Positions 9,837 through 19,592 of a stretch of DNA of 64,000 bases are shown here, in pieces. Numbering within the stretch: position 1 is the first letter of the stretch; each line of letters starts with the position of its first letter. The translations under genes and the position numbers were made by a program. The stretch is taken from contig JASAND010018339.1 of the NCBI GenBank assembly GCA_030248195.1, positions 1 to 64,000 on the forward strand, in the 5' to 3' direction. The notes under the pieces are model-generated. The model saw nothing but the letters and a program-made list of their open reading frames with translations, was not told where the DNA came from and made no database searches. The DNA is from Trissonchulus latispiculum. Lineage: Eukaryota; Nematoda; Enoplea; Enoplida; Ironidae.

Positions 9837-12398
9837 ATGTCTCAGCCTGCCACATCCGGCTTTGGGGGCAGGGGGGATCACCCCCAACCCAGTACCAGTA
9901 CGGGGGTCGGGGGGACACCTCGTCCATCGTCGACTGGGGTGGGTCGGGGTTCGCTCCGTCCCTCCCCAGTGGCCCCAACTCCCAGTTCCACTGCTGTAAA
10001 TGTGCAAACTTCACAAAGTTCAGGTGTGGGACGGGGGAGGTCCCCCGGCACCCACTATTCGTCACAACTGGGTCAGCGCCCTGTGGGGGCTGTACCCGGA
10101 TCAAATGTTCAGTCCATTGGTGGGGAAGGTTATAGTGCTATGCTACAGCAAAGTTGGGGGGGTCCGTTGGTTGCTGTTGCAGAACAGTCACCTGTGCCAG
10201 ATGGGGGGGCTCCTCCCCCCACGGGTGTGGGTACCCTCTCCCCAGAAAATGTCCTTCGACAGACGGGTCATTTTGTTGAAAATTCATCTGAAACCTCCGT
10301 CCAAGCAGTGGGTGGCTCAGTCCCACAAGAAATTTCCTCTGAATATGCCTCCCCCCAGTCCCAAATTCCAGTGCCGACTCCCCTCCCAGTGACGTCTGGT
10401 CCCCGAATCGATCCAAATCTAATTATGATCCGATCAGATTCACAGGATTGCATTCCAGTGCCGCCGTGCTCACATGATGCAGTCGGCATTCCGGGACCCT
10501 ACCCTCCGAAATCTCCTGATGAAATTTATCCTGTTGTACCGGATCCAGCTACCTTAAATCCGCCTGTGGTGTCTCCTGAATTTTATGCCCGTGATACTAC
10601 GCAGGGGGGCCCCACCTACCTGACCCTGCGGCCGAATACGTACGGCTATCATCTGTATCAGGGGGCGTGCATGGCTGGCCCTCAGCCCGGATTGGAGCGC
10701 CACATGCCTCAAGTCCGACATATTCCTGATCCGATGTGTGAAAAGGTAGATCGATATGCTCTGAAATTGCCCAAAACATTTCAATATGACGTCCTAGAGA
10801 GACAAGTTCACGAAAATCCTACTGTTCATGAATTGGAACGTTCGGGCATGTGGACTCCAACCCGGCAAGATTTACAGGGACCAATACCGAATCCGTATAT
10901 GCCTGGGCCGCCGCCCCCTGATCCAGATGCTGACGCCTACTATTTGGCCGCAGAAGTGGTAGCCCATACTCAGACTTGTGATTTTGTGGCTCAACATAGG
11001 GTGGTCACCCCTGGTCCGGGGTCCTCGGCCCCTGTGCGGCCCCGAAACTTGGTTTGGATCCCGGTTACGGGTGCCGGCCAGGTGCTGGGAGGGCCCCCCC
11101 AGGGGCATACTCGGCCATCAGGCCACAATTTGGGTCAAAATTCTGGAATGTCGCAGAATCAGCCGACCAGATTAGTTTATCCAGATCAGCGACCTGTTTT
11201 GCAGCCAAGAATGTCACAGGCTCAGATATCGAATTCCCCTCCCCCTACTTCCGGCCAAGTTGCAGTGAGACATCCAGTTCCTCGCTTGACGGCTGCTCCG
11301 CCTCCCAATCCTCCAATTCCTGTTTCGGTACCAAAAGTCGCTCCCCAACCGGTTCTTGCGACGCAAACTTATGTTCAACATCCAACTCCTTCTACACTGC
11401 AGGCTACAGATGCATCGTTGGCAAAGCATGATGCTTCTCTATACAGAATGTATATTGATATTCTACGTGATATTCCTAGATTTGACCCGGACAAGATGTA
11501 CTTGGAGGAATGGCTCCCAAATTTCAGATCTGCAGCAACAATTCACAGGATTCCATCTGAACAGTGGGCAAGGCTACTGTTCAACAAGCTGACGGGAAAG
11601 GCCCTGATCTATGCCTCCCGCTGCGGACCTGGTGTCGCGGATACTTTTGAGGGATTTGTCAATCTGCTGAAGTCCCAATTCCCACGACCACAACTGTCAA
11701 TCCGGGACAGATACGTATCTTTTGCTAGAAGGGTCCAGCGTCACGGGGAGTCGGTACGTAGATATATCTCGGAGTTACAGGCCCAAGCCATTTCCATCTG
11801 GCCGGACGATGCCTTGGAACGTGAACAGCAATGCGTTCAGCAACTTTCTGCAGGAATCACGGACAAAACCTACATCAGTGCCTTGGCTCCGCTTTTCATT
11901 GACCACGCCCCCACCATGGACCAAATTCTACGTATAATTGATAAACTGGATTCCCGGGACTCAAGACTCTCTGACGAAGATAGCCTGTGCTATGCTATGC
12001 CGCTGTATCAGGTATCTGCAGATGATATGGTCCAAAATGATTCCAATCCCAATTCCAAGCCTGCCGTAGAAAAACCCAAGGACTTGGCGGGTGGAATCCG
12101 CATGGAACTCCGGGAAATGCGCGATTGGGTGGAACAGCAGATCCGGGACCGGTTCTACCAGATGGAAGAGGAACGGAAAAAGCGGTTGGGCCCTGTCTGT
12201 AAGTTTTGCAAGAGGAAGGGGCACCCGCCAGAAAAGTGCTGGGATAAATATCCTGAATTAGCCCCCCCAGACTATAAAGTTCGCCCTTCACCTCGGGGGG
12301 TCAACTACGTGGGGGATGGGGCGTACGTATATCCCCAGCAGTACCAGCTTGCTTGCACAAGGTTATTATCAGCCGCCAGTCCAGGCAGCCTATTATGA
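9837..12398 (+). CDS. gag: Gag polyprotein of LTR element
   Basis: About 853 residues from the first in-frame ATG (MSQPATSG). The first 530 or so are Pro/Gly/Ser/Gln-rich and low in complexity. Residues about 533-708 form a helical Retrotrans_gag-like domain (FDPDKMYLEEWLPNF, ALIYASRCGPGVADTF, ISELQAQAISIWPDD). Residues about 788-801 form one CCHC zinc knuckle, CKFCKRKGHPPEKC. Gag would build the virus-like particle and bind element RNA. A shorter frame from 9719 (MPIFSPPHTRARSKQ), right after the primer site, may be the real N-terminus joined by a frameshift in the G-rich stretch near 9870. The downstream Q-rich frame overlaps the end by 83 bp in the +1 frame, and the composition crosses smoothly near 12355, so either the normal product is longer or the stop is an indel. 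Confidence 0.85.
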   Translation: MSQPATSGFGGRGDHPQPSTSTGVGGTPRPSSTGVGRGSLRPSPVAPTPSSTAVNVQTSQSSGVGRGRSPGTHYSSQLGQRPVGAVPGSNVQSIGGEGYSAMLQQSWGGPLVAVAEQSPVPDGGAPPPTGVGTLSPENVLRQTGHFVENSSETSVQAVGGSVPQEISSEYASPQSQIPVPTPLPVTSGPRIDPNLIMIRSDSQDCIPVPPCSHDAVGIPGPYPPKSPDEIYPVVPDPATLNPPVVSPEFYARDTTQGGPTYLTLRPNTYGYHLYQGACMAGPQPGLERHMPQVRHIPDPMCEKVDRYALKLPKTFQYDVLERQVHENPTVHELERSGMWTPTRQDLQGPIPNPYMPGPPPPDPDADAYYLAAEVVAHTQTCDFVAQHRVVTPGPGSSAPVRPRNLVWIPVTGAGQVLGGPPQGHTRPSGHNLGQNSGMSQNQPTRLVYPDQRPVLQPRMSQAQISNSPPPTSGQVAVRHPVPRLTAAPPPNPPIPVSVPKVAPQPVLATQTYVQHPTPSTLQATDASLAKHDASLYRMYIDILRDIPRFDPDKMYLEEWLPNFRSAATIHRIPSEQWARLLFNKLTGKALIYASRCGPGVADTFEGFVNLLKSQFPRPQLSIRDRYVSFARRVQRHGESVRRYISELQAQAISIWPDDALEREQQCVQQLSAGITDKTYISALAPLFIDHAPTMDQILRIIDKLDSRDSRLSDEDSLCYAMPLYQVSADDMVQNDSNPNSKPAVEKPKDLAGGIRMELREMRDWVEQQIRDRFYQMEEERKKRLGPVCKFCKRKGHPPEKCWDKYPELAPPDYKVRPSPRGVNYVGDGAYVYPQQYQLACTRLLSAASPGSLL

Positions 12399-13674
12399 AC
12401 AGCCTACATACGTATATACGCAGGCTCAGGCTGCTCCACAGGTGGTTCAGCAAGCCTCTCAACAGGCGCTGGTCCCAGTCCAGCAGCCAGTGCAGTATCA
12501 GTACCAGGCTCCGGTGGCCCAGCAGGCGCCCCCACAGGCTCCTGCTCCCAGTCGGGCGCAGGCACCTGCGGTTGTGGCTTGCGCGGGGACACCGGTGCAG
12601 GTGGCGCAACAGTCGGCTGTTCAGGTTGCGGCGGTCCAGGCGGGTCCTCCAGTTTCATATTCGGGTTTTATTCAGGGTCCCACTCAAAGTCCGACTGTTT
12701 CAACTGTCCAAATTTCTGAACCTGCTCCTGTTCAACAAAATCAAGCTCCGGTACGAACTCAAGTCCCCGTGCAAAGTGTACCTTCCCAGGAGCAGGTTAT
12801 GCAAATTTTGTCCCCATTTCATGTTGGTATGATTGAAGCCTTTTCTGATCCTCCTGCTCAAACATCTGCAATATCTGCTCAAACACCTGCAACATCTACC
12901 CGAACTTCCGTCTATGTGTTTGGCGCAGAATCACTTTCTGGCGCATCTATGGTAGAGGACAAGTTTGTACATTTGTTTAATGTTGCGACACGGAACGTGG
13001 TCAAATTGGCTTCCATCCATTCGGCTACTACCACGTTCATGATTTATGCCTTTTTATGGCTTATGTTTTTATTTACCCGAAAATCTCTGTATTTTCAAGA
13101 TCAAAAGGAAACAGGACTTTTGCATTCACTGCTATCTCCTGAAGAGATTTGTACCGACTGGTTTTCGAGTCCAAAATTGCAATCGGCGGCAGTAATGGAA
13201 ATTGATGTAGATGTCCCCCCAGCGTCGGGGATTGTCGGCTCAGTCGAACCTGCGGCGGATTACTGGGCCCAGGATACCCAATTCTCGGTCCCGCTGGTGG
13301 TGTCTCAAGCCCGCGCAAACTTGTACCCATTGGGTCATGAAATGTTGTTTGCCGTGGATGTACGTATGGGGCCGCCCCCACCTCGGATAGAGTTACCTTT
13401 TGATATGTACGTACGTGAAAATACTCTTGAAAGTGACATTGTTTTTCATTGTGATGAGCCAGAAGATTTAGTTCAAGATTCTGAAATGTTTTCTCAAAAG
13501 GATGAAATTGATGAAAGTGGGGTTTTTTCTGCGGATCCCTTGCCTCCCCTAAAAGAGGGGGTAGGCGGGGAGGAGGATGTAGAATTGGAAGAGCAACCTT
13601 TAGAAGTGGTTTCAGGAAAAGCTGCCCTGATCAAGGGTTTTTCGTCCCCCCCCCTGATCCTGAAGAATGTTTGA
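12316..13674 (+). CDS. second ORF of LTR element: Q/A/P-rich region plus one membrane segment
   Basis: Reads 452 residues in the +1 frame relative to gag. The first 150 are Gln/Ala/Val/Pro-rich (QAAYYEQPTYVYTQ). A single hydrophobic stretch, FMIYAFLWLMFLF, spans about 240-253. The remainder is acidic and Pro-rich with YWAQDTQ near residue 317. There is no protease, reverse transcriptase or integrase motif. It could be the C-terminal part of Gag reached by a frameshift, a captured unknown protein or an env-like relic; the single membrane segment is weak support for the last. The frame ends just after a C9 run at about 13646-13654, and the next frame continues in the same style, so the two probably form one protein. 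Confidence 0.55.
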   Translation: MGRTYIPSSTSLLAQGYYQPPVQAAYYEQPTYVYTQAQAAPQVVQQASQQALVPVQQPVQYQYQAPVAQQAPPQAPAPSRAQAPAVVACAGTPVQVAQQSAVQVAAVQAGPPVSYSGFIQGPTQSPTVSTVQISEPAPVQQNQAPVRTQVPVQSVPSQEQVMQILSPFHVGMIEAFSDPPAQTSAISAQTPATSTRTSVYVFGAESLSGASMVEDKFVHLFNVATRNVVKLASIHSATTTFMIYAFLWLMFLFTRKSLYFQDQKETGLLHSLLSPEEICTDWFSSPKLQSAAVMEIDVDVPPASGIVGSVEPAADYWAQDTQFSVPLVVSQARANLYPLGHEMLFAVDVRMGPPPPRIELPFDMYVRENTLESDIVFHCDEPEDLVQDSEMFSQKDEIDESGVFSADPLPPLKEGVGGEEDVELEEQPLEVVSGKAALIKGFSSPPLILKNV

Positions 13675-14387
13675 AGGAGGAGGTGGGCCTGTCTAAAAAG
13701 GGGGTAAAACCCCCTACCTCTGAGACACCCCAGCCTCTAAAATCGTGTCTGTTTGCGGGGGACGATCTGGCGTCGCTCCCCTTGAATTTGTCTACTCGTC
13801 TACCGTTGGTCCCAGTGGCTTTTGCCAAAGAAGTGGATTTCTGGGTTCAGGACACGCAGGAAGGTCAGTCCTCACTCCTCCCGGCAGGGGTTCGGTCAGA
13901 GCCTTTGCCGGAAGCTCTTCTCGGGAGATTGGCCCAAGGAGGATTGGATCAGGATTCCAGTCCGTCGGCGGGTTGTCTCCCGGAAGAGCTGGGCCCCGTT
14001 GAGTCGGAAGAGGATTCTGGCTTTCCGGATAGCCCGTCAGGAGAGACGATTGAGGCGTCTGAGCAGCCGGTGGGAATTGCCACCACGGTTCCTAAAGTTC
14101 GTTCTTGGGTAAGAAAATCGTTAGTTAGGAAAATTCACCCTGGGGAGGAAGGTTATGAACGCCCGGTCTGGAAAAATTTTTCTGAAAATCGTGTCCCCGA
14201 AAATGGTGAAATTGTACGTACGGAGTTGGACGACCAGTTGTTAGAGCCGTTATCAGTGTTGGACATGGGTTCGACTCCCGTTTTGTCGGCTCTTCAGAAA
14301 CGTGCTCTCTTGAATCAGAAAAAATCTGATCCTCCGGCCGAAAATATTCATGTGAATCTTCTGAAACCGTTCTATCAGGATAAATAG
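13671..14387 (+). CDS. continuation of second ORF of LTR element (acidic, C-terminal)
   Basis: About 238 residues in the gag frame, open upstream through the C9 run and without a convincing ATG at its head, so it is best read as the C-terminal part of the preceding frame after a homopolymer indel. It repeats a motif of that frame: FWVQDTQ here, YWAQDTQ upstream. The last residues, IHVNLLKPFYQDK, resemble the HVNRLKPF/Y ending of Ty3/gypsy pol polyproteins. This would be a trace of a pol 3' end left after deletion of the enzymes, but one short motif is not proof. LDMGSTPVLSAL faintly echoes a retropepsin site but lacks DTG/DSG. Confidence 0.45.
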   Translation: MKEEVGLSKKGVKPPTSETPQPLKSCLFAGDDLASLPLNLSTRLPLVPVAFAKEVDFWVQDTQEGQSSLLPAGVRSEPLPEALLGRLAQGGLDQDSSPSAGCLPEELGPVESEEDSGFPDSPSGETIEASEQPVGIATTVPKVRSWVRKSLVRKIHPGEEGYERPVWKNFSENRVPENGEIVRTELDDQLLEPLSVLDMGSTPVLSALQKRALLNQKKSDPPAENIHVNLLKPFYQDK

Positions 14388-17300
14388 TCCCCCCCTCCCC
14401 CTCCTGGTTGTGCTGTATATGTTGTATCTCGTATGCCCTACCTATGAATTTATATCAAATTTCTTATGTAAAAATATTATTTCTTTGAATATATAAAATT
14501 TTATTGATTTTTGTATACTATCAGAATAAATTACGTCTATGGTTACCGAATTTTCGGTTTAAATTTTCCTTGCTATTCTTAAATTTCTACGTCAAAAGTC
14601 TTATTTCTTAGTGATTCTCAAATTCCCAATATTGAACGTTTATAATATCTGTTTAGGTTATTTTTCTCACTTTTCTTTAATTTTGTAACCCCTCCATTAT
14701 TGCCGTATACGTATGTTGTGACTTGTTCTTTTCTTGTTTTAGCTTCCTGATTTTTTTTGTTTATTTTAGCATCTTACCTTATTCTTTTCGTTTTTAACAC
14801 TGTATACGTATATAACTTCGGTGTATGATCTCACTTTTTGTTTCATGTTTCACTTACTTTTTATGTTTTAGGCGCATTACTTTCTGTGTGTCTGGTCTCT
14901 TGCTTTCTGGGGTGACGTGCGTGTGGTGGAAATTTGGTGGTCTTGGATTTGGTCATTGGGTACTATCTGGGAAACGGGTACCGCCCGTGTTTTGTCAAGA
15001 CTTCCAGGACTGTCGCCACGATTTGTAGTTGTTGTGTAAAAATTTGTACTGTAACAGTTTGCGTACCTACGTAATTGTTTCACGGCGTACTCTTAAGGAG
15101 GAGGATAAGTCCCGATGCAGGCGGGAGGCTGCCATCCGGCAGTGCCGGCGTTGATGCGGCGTTGTTGCTGTTGTCAGGGGGGTGTGTTTGTCTGTGCCCT
15201 TGTGGGGGGTTGTGTTGACCGGTTGTTTTTACCTTTTCTATATTTTTGTAAATTAACCTAATACTTTGATAGGAGGTTCTGGTTGGTCCCTTGGGGGGTG
15301 GTGCTTTCCGATAAAATTGTTACTTATATGACTTGACTTAATTATTGTACGTATATAAACACTTTTGGATGAAATTTACACGATTTAAATTCTTAGATAC
15401 GTATGTTTTACATATGATCTCTACGCTTTATTGGCAGTTATATTTTTGAAAGCTTACTTTTAAATTGAATACGTACGTTTGTCTTTGATGTTGTTGAAAA
15501 AGTTTAGTTTAAATTTATAGATGTATGTTTAAGCCTAAGATGGCTAGAATATCCTTACGAATCGTAGAATTTTCCCTAGATTGTATAAATTTCCTTAGTC
15601 TAACGATTGTTAGTATGGGATGGGTCTGTTTTGTAGGGGGTACTTGCTTACCTCGTCCAATTGGTGTTTTCCGGAACCTCCTACATTGTTGTTTTAAATT
15701 TTTGTCTCACTATTTTTACCATTTTACCTTTTGTTTTTAACTTTTTGTCATTAAAAAGTCACAACATTTTACCTTTAGGCAATAGTTCTGGGGTTACTTT
15801 TACTTTTCTCCCGCCTCTCGTGTGGTGCTGCGGTTACGATCCCAATCCCCAGATTAGGATTCTGAGGAGCGTGGAGAATAACATGCAGCACTTACACAAA
15901 GATTCTGTAGTTTGTCAGCCGTTTTTCCTTGATAGGGAACTGTCAGCACTTCTTCCTCTGGGATTAGGATTCCTGGGGCGAGACGCACTGGCCGTTTCCC
16001 TCCTTAAATTCATAGGTAGGGCTAATATGTATATATGAAGCTGGTAGTAGACATGTACTGTATGTGGTTGTGGTTTCTTTTGTTGTGATGCATATATTGT
16101 TGTTTACGTAGGTTGTTCTTGTATTCTTGATCATTCCTTGTTTGATACTAATAAAAGTACATTTTCTTTGCATTTCTCTTGTGTATATACTTATGAATGT
16201 ATGTGTGCCTCCCGTCCCCCCTCAGTGAGCCTAGGTTCCCTGTATGGATTGGTGGTCCCTGCCCGGCTGTTCCTTTGGACGGATGGCACGCCGGAGGTTT
16301 GGGGTGACTGGCGTTCTGCGGGTCTTGCCTTGTTGGGCACGGTTGTCTGACTATCTGGTTGTCCGGGTCTACGGTTCTACGGCTACCCGGTTTTACGGTT
16401 CTGGTCCCTGGGTGCTATCTGGTTCTTGGAGAGCTCTTGCCTCGCGGGGGGCGGCTCTCCAGGAGCACTGGTGGGACAGGTTGGCCATTGTTTGTGACTT
16501 TGCACCGGTGATTGCGGGTAATTGTGTGGTCAGCTCGGTGGTTCGAGCTTGCTAGAACTTTTTGTGCTGGTTATGTGGTTTCTTGGCATCATGCCTTGAA
16601 GGTGTTGTTGGTGGTTCCCGGCGGTAGTGATGTTGGGTGGACTTGTGTGTGGGTACACTAGTGGTTGGCTGCGGGCATGTCTTACCCATAATTGACTGTG
16701 TTAATTGCCTGAACCCTCCTGTCCTGGGCCTAGGCTTGCTGTTGATGTCCTCTGTTCCCCATATATATATGTTGTGTTTTGCTGATATCTTCAATGTGGT
16801 GGGGGGGAGTGTTTGTATTTAGGGATATGCGTGGGTTGGGGGGGAGCCTTGGGGTGAAATTTATCTAAATTCCGATAAATATTGTTGTTTTCTTACTTTT
16901 CCTTGAACGTCGGAGGTTTCGGACCGTCTTTATTAGGGGCGCCCGCTACCTTGGCCGGGCCATTGTACTGCTTTGTATTCTTTTCCTTTTCTTCTTTGTT
17001 CTACTACCAGCTATAACTATGTTGTATGTTACTCATTTTATTCATTTTCGGGTTCTAACTGTCTGGTTTGTGTTTCACTTTTCTGTCCTAAAACGAACAC
17101 GATACTTTCTTCTTTAAAAATTCTTTCTTAAAATTCTTGCCATTTTTGTCTACTGCCATGATGTTGCCAGCATGACGATTCGGTGCTGCTTTATATCTAG
17201 TGCTTTATTACCATTGTGCTTTATTCATAGAATCTACCTTTATCTGGCATTGTTCATAGTCTATATTGTCCGGTTAGTCTGTATAGTGGGGTGAATCATT

Positions 17301-17660
17301 AGGATACTTCCGTCTGAGGTTTGGGAAATTTTTGTTTTTTTTGATCGTAGTTTGCCTGTGTACATAGTTGTCTGTTGTCGCCCTCCGGGTATGTTTGGTT
17401 GTGTGTGTGTTGTATGTTGTTTGTCGTCAGTTGTGTTGTATGTCTTTGTTTTTTCTTTATCGGGGCTAGCACCGGTAGTGGGCCCGTGTGTGTGTTGTGG
17501 TGCTCTGTTCCCATTGTCAGCCTCTGGAGAGGTTCTCCAGTGTAGTTTTACGGTGTTTCCAAATTCTCACACGCGTTTTATCAGACTAGTACCTAAGATT
17601 TGTTCTCTAACCTAAATTTTATCCTACTAATACGCGTACCGCGGCGAGGGCGCGCGGGCC
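14388..17660 (+). other. long non-coding internal domain of LTR element
   Basis: About 3.3 kb, rich in T and G on the plus strand, with frequent stops and no frame above about 125 codons that resembles a known protein. The palindrome TACGTA/GTACGTAC recurs (about 14704, 14806, 15345, 15399, 15468). Such non-coding domains are seen in LARD-type and TR-GAG elements and may carry packaging or regulatory RNA structure. Confidence 0.6.
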
Positions 17661-17670
17661 AAAGAGGGGG
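17661..17670 (+). other. polypurine tract
   Basis: AAAGAGGGGG, five bases before the 3' LTR: the expected primer for plus-strand synthesis. Confidence 0.75.
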
Positions 17671-17675
17671 TAATT

Positions 17676-18147
17676 TGTGAAATATTCGTTAGAAGTAATG
17701 TTAAATTTATAAATTATCTTATGAATGATGATACTAAATTCAAATCTTAGCTACTTCAATAGTTTTTCAAGATGGAGGCACTTGATGAGAAGTTGGGGTT
17801 AGTTAGTGTGTCTTGGTTGTAGTCGAAGCGTAACTGGTTGGGTTTTGGGTTCCCTTGTGTATCGGCAGCTGAGACTTGGTATTGTGATTGGGGTGGTTTA
17901 GTTTTGTTTGGCGAATTCTTTGTTTTGTGGTAATTTTATGTTTTGTGAAAATGTTACTTTATAATTTGGTGTAAATTCTAAGATTAAAGTATCGCGTAAA
18001 GTTCTGCTAATTTTAATTAGGCTTTTATTAGATAGGCACGAGGAGGAGCGGTAGGCATACACTACCGATTGTGAACCTGCAACTAAGTAGTCGAGTCTCG
18101 TTTATTATTTATGAAGCACAGGCACAGACAGTAACTTCTTTTTTACA
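17676..18147 (+). repeat. 3' LTR
   Basis: 472 bp, same start, end and apparently the same sequence as 9222-9693. Followed by ACGG, the repeat of the integration site. Confidence 0.95.
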
Positions 18148-18191
18148 ACGGTTAACTTAAACTAAGTGGTTTTTGTGAAACCAACTTCTAC

Positions 18192-19208
18192 TTAAGGTGC
18201 TGGTATCGCTTTGTGTAAATTCGACACTACACGCTTCAATTCTTCATGAAAGTGGATGAAATTTTCCAAATACATTATTTTCGTGCTCTTTAACATTCTG
18301 GGACCAGTCCCGGATTTTTAGGTGTAAAGATAAGAAAGTTTTGGTTTTTGCCATTATTCTCTCAGTACATGGTCGCTACACCGGATTGTTTGTGATGGCT
18401 GGAAAGAGGGCACCAAAATGAACATTTTTGCTCTTACAACCTTTGAGATATCTCTAGTGGTTAAGGCAGTATAAGCCAAAAACAATTTTTGGGGTCAAAA
18501 AATGGCCATTTTTGAAGAAATCAGGTTTTTCAAAATTACTGCCAAATCTTACAGACAATTTCGGCTTATTTATACTCAATCGATACACCGTCCAATTGCG
18601 CATTTTATCAATACCTATTCGCTGGAGTTCGTTGCTTTAAGCTAGAAAATTCGCCGAAAAACCATTTTGGCAAAATTGCTATTATTTTGTTTTGAACATT
18701 GATTTCTCAAAAACTACCCAATGGATTCGCGTGATTTTTGGCTGAACGAAAATTCGCCCTGTTGCGGAGGGACATTTTTCTTGGTTTGAGCTAAAACATC
18801 TCCAGTTGTGAGAAAACTGAATAGAAAGTTGCGAAATTTCGTGTCATCGCGCATTTGCCGGATTTTCTGGAGTACTGAGACTTGTTGAGCCAAATCCAAA
18901 AAAAATGTCCCTCGGCCCACATGTCCTTCATATGATGGCACAAGAAGAAATTTTGGCCGATTCTGCAGTTTTGAGAAATCCATGTTCAAAAATTTTTGGT
19001 CTATATTCAGTCTGTCAGATGTCAGCATGTCGAAAATTTTTTGCTATTTTCTTGCCAATTTTGTTGGTTTCGTAAGCTTGTGTTAATGTAGAGATTATAA
19101 GCTTTAAAACGACGTATAAAGCTCTTTCGTACTCCAAAAATTGCGAAAGTTATAGCGTTTTAAGAAATCACTTCAAAACCACTGCACAAAAGGATACCAG
19201 CACCTTAA
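18192..19208. mobile_element. GGTGCTGG-family MITE, full length (about 1.0 kb), TTAA-flanked
   Basis: Starts TTAAGGTGCTGGTATC and ends GATACCAGCACCTTAA. The flanking TTAA on both sides fits a TTAA target duplication (piggyBac-like) or a palindromic end. The interior is AT-rich and non-coding, with oft-repeated CCATTTTT/AAAAATGG words. It is the reverse complement of 42908-43919 over its whole length. Partial copies lie at 19214, 30503 and 53574. Confidence 0.85.
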
Positions 19209-19213
19209 ACTAC

Positions 19214-19592
19214 TTAAGGTGCTGGTTTCCTTTTCTGCAGTGCTTTTGTGGTGATTTTTTGGAATTTTTTGAAACTTTCGCAATTTTGGGAGTTGGAAAA
19301 GGTTTTATACATCGTTTTAAAGCTTATGAGCTTTTAAAGCAAAGATTGTAAGAGCAAAAATGTTCATTTTCGTGTCCTCTTTCCAGCCATAACAACCAAT
19401 CCCGTATCTTGCCTACTGCTGGGAGCCTAAGGCCAAAAACAAAAACTTTCTTATCTTTTGGCCAAAAAATACGGGACTGGTCTGAGAATGTTAAAGAGCA
19501 CGGAAATAGGTTATTTCGTAAGTTTTAGCCATTTACGTAGAAGATTAAAGCCGTATGAGTCAAAAATACCCGAAAGGAAACCAGTACCTTAA
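19214..19592. mobile_element. GGTGCTGG-family MITE, short deletion derivative
   Basis: Begins TTAAGGTGCTGGTTTCC and ends GGAAACCAGTACCTTAA, 379 bp. Both ends match the 1 kb copies (CTTTCGCAATTTTGGGAGTTGG inside the left end; CTTTAACATTC-type words, inverted, inside the right), but the middle 600 bp are missing. It sits 5 bp from the full-length copy. Confidence 0.8.

Larger units (their letters stand above)
9222..18147 (+). mobile_element. gag-only LTR retrotransposon (Ty3/gypsy-like, pol absent)
   Basis: Two 472-bp direct LTRs (9222-9693, 17676-18147) start TG, end CA and look identical when read side by side. They are flanked by ACGG on both sides (9218-9221 and 18148-18151), a 4-bp target duplication. 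A primer site begins 3 nt after the left LTR (TGGCGACCGTGAG, tRNA-Arg type as in 412/mdg1 elements). A polypurine tract (AAAGAGGGGG) lies just before the right LTR. The 8 kb interior has gag with a zinc knuckle, then one or two P/Q-rich and acidic frames, then 3.3 kb without coding. No DTG protease, YxDD reverse transcriptase, RNase H or HHCC/DDE integrase was found in any frame. This matches the TR-GAG type of non-autonomous element known from plants. Identical LTRs imply recent movement, so pol must come in trans. Confidence 0.9.

Noticed and set aside
12353..12832. 159-codon arginine-rich frame
   Set aside because: Shadow of the Q-rich second ORF in the next frame.
13671..14387. Possible retropepsin site in LDMGSTPVLSAL
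   Set aside because: The catalytic DTG/DSG triplet is missing and no flap or second hydrophobic-Gly motif follows, so no protease is claimed.
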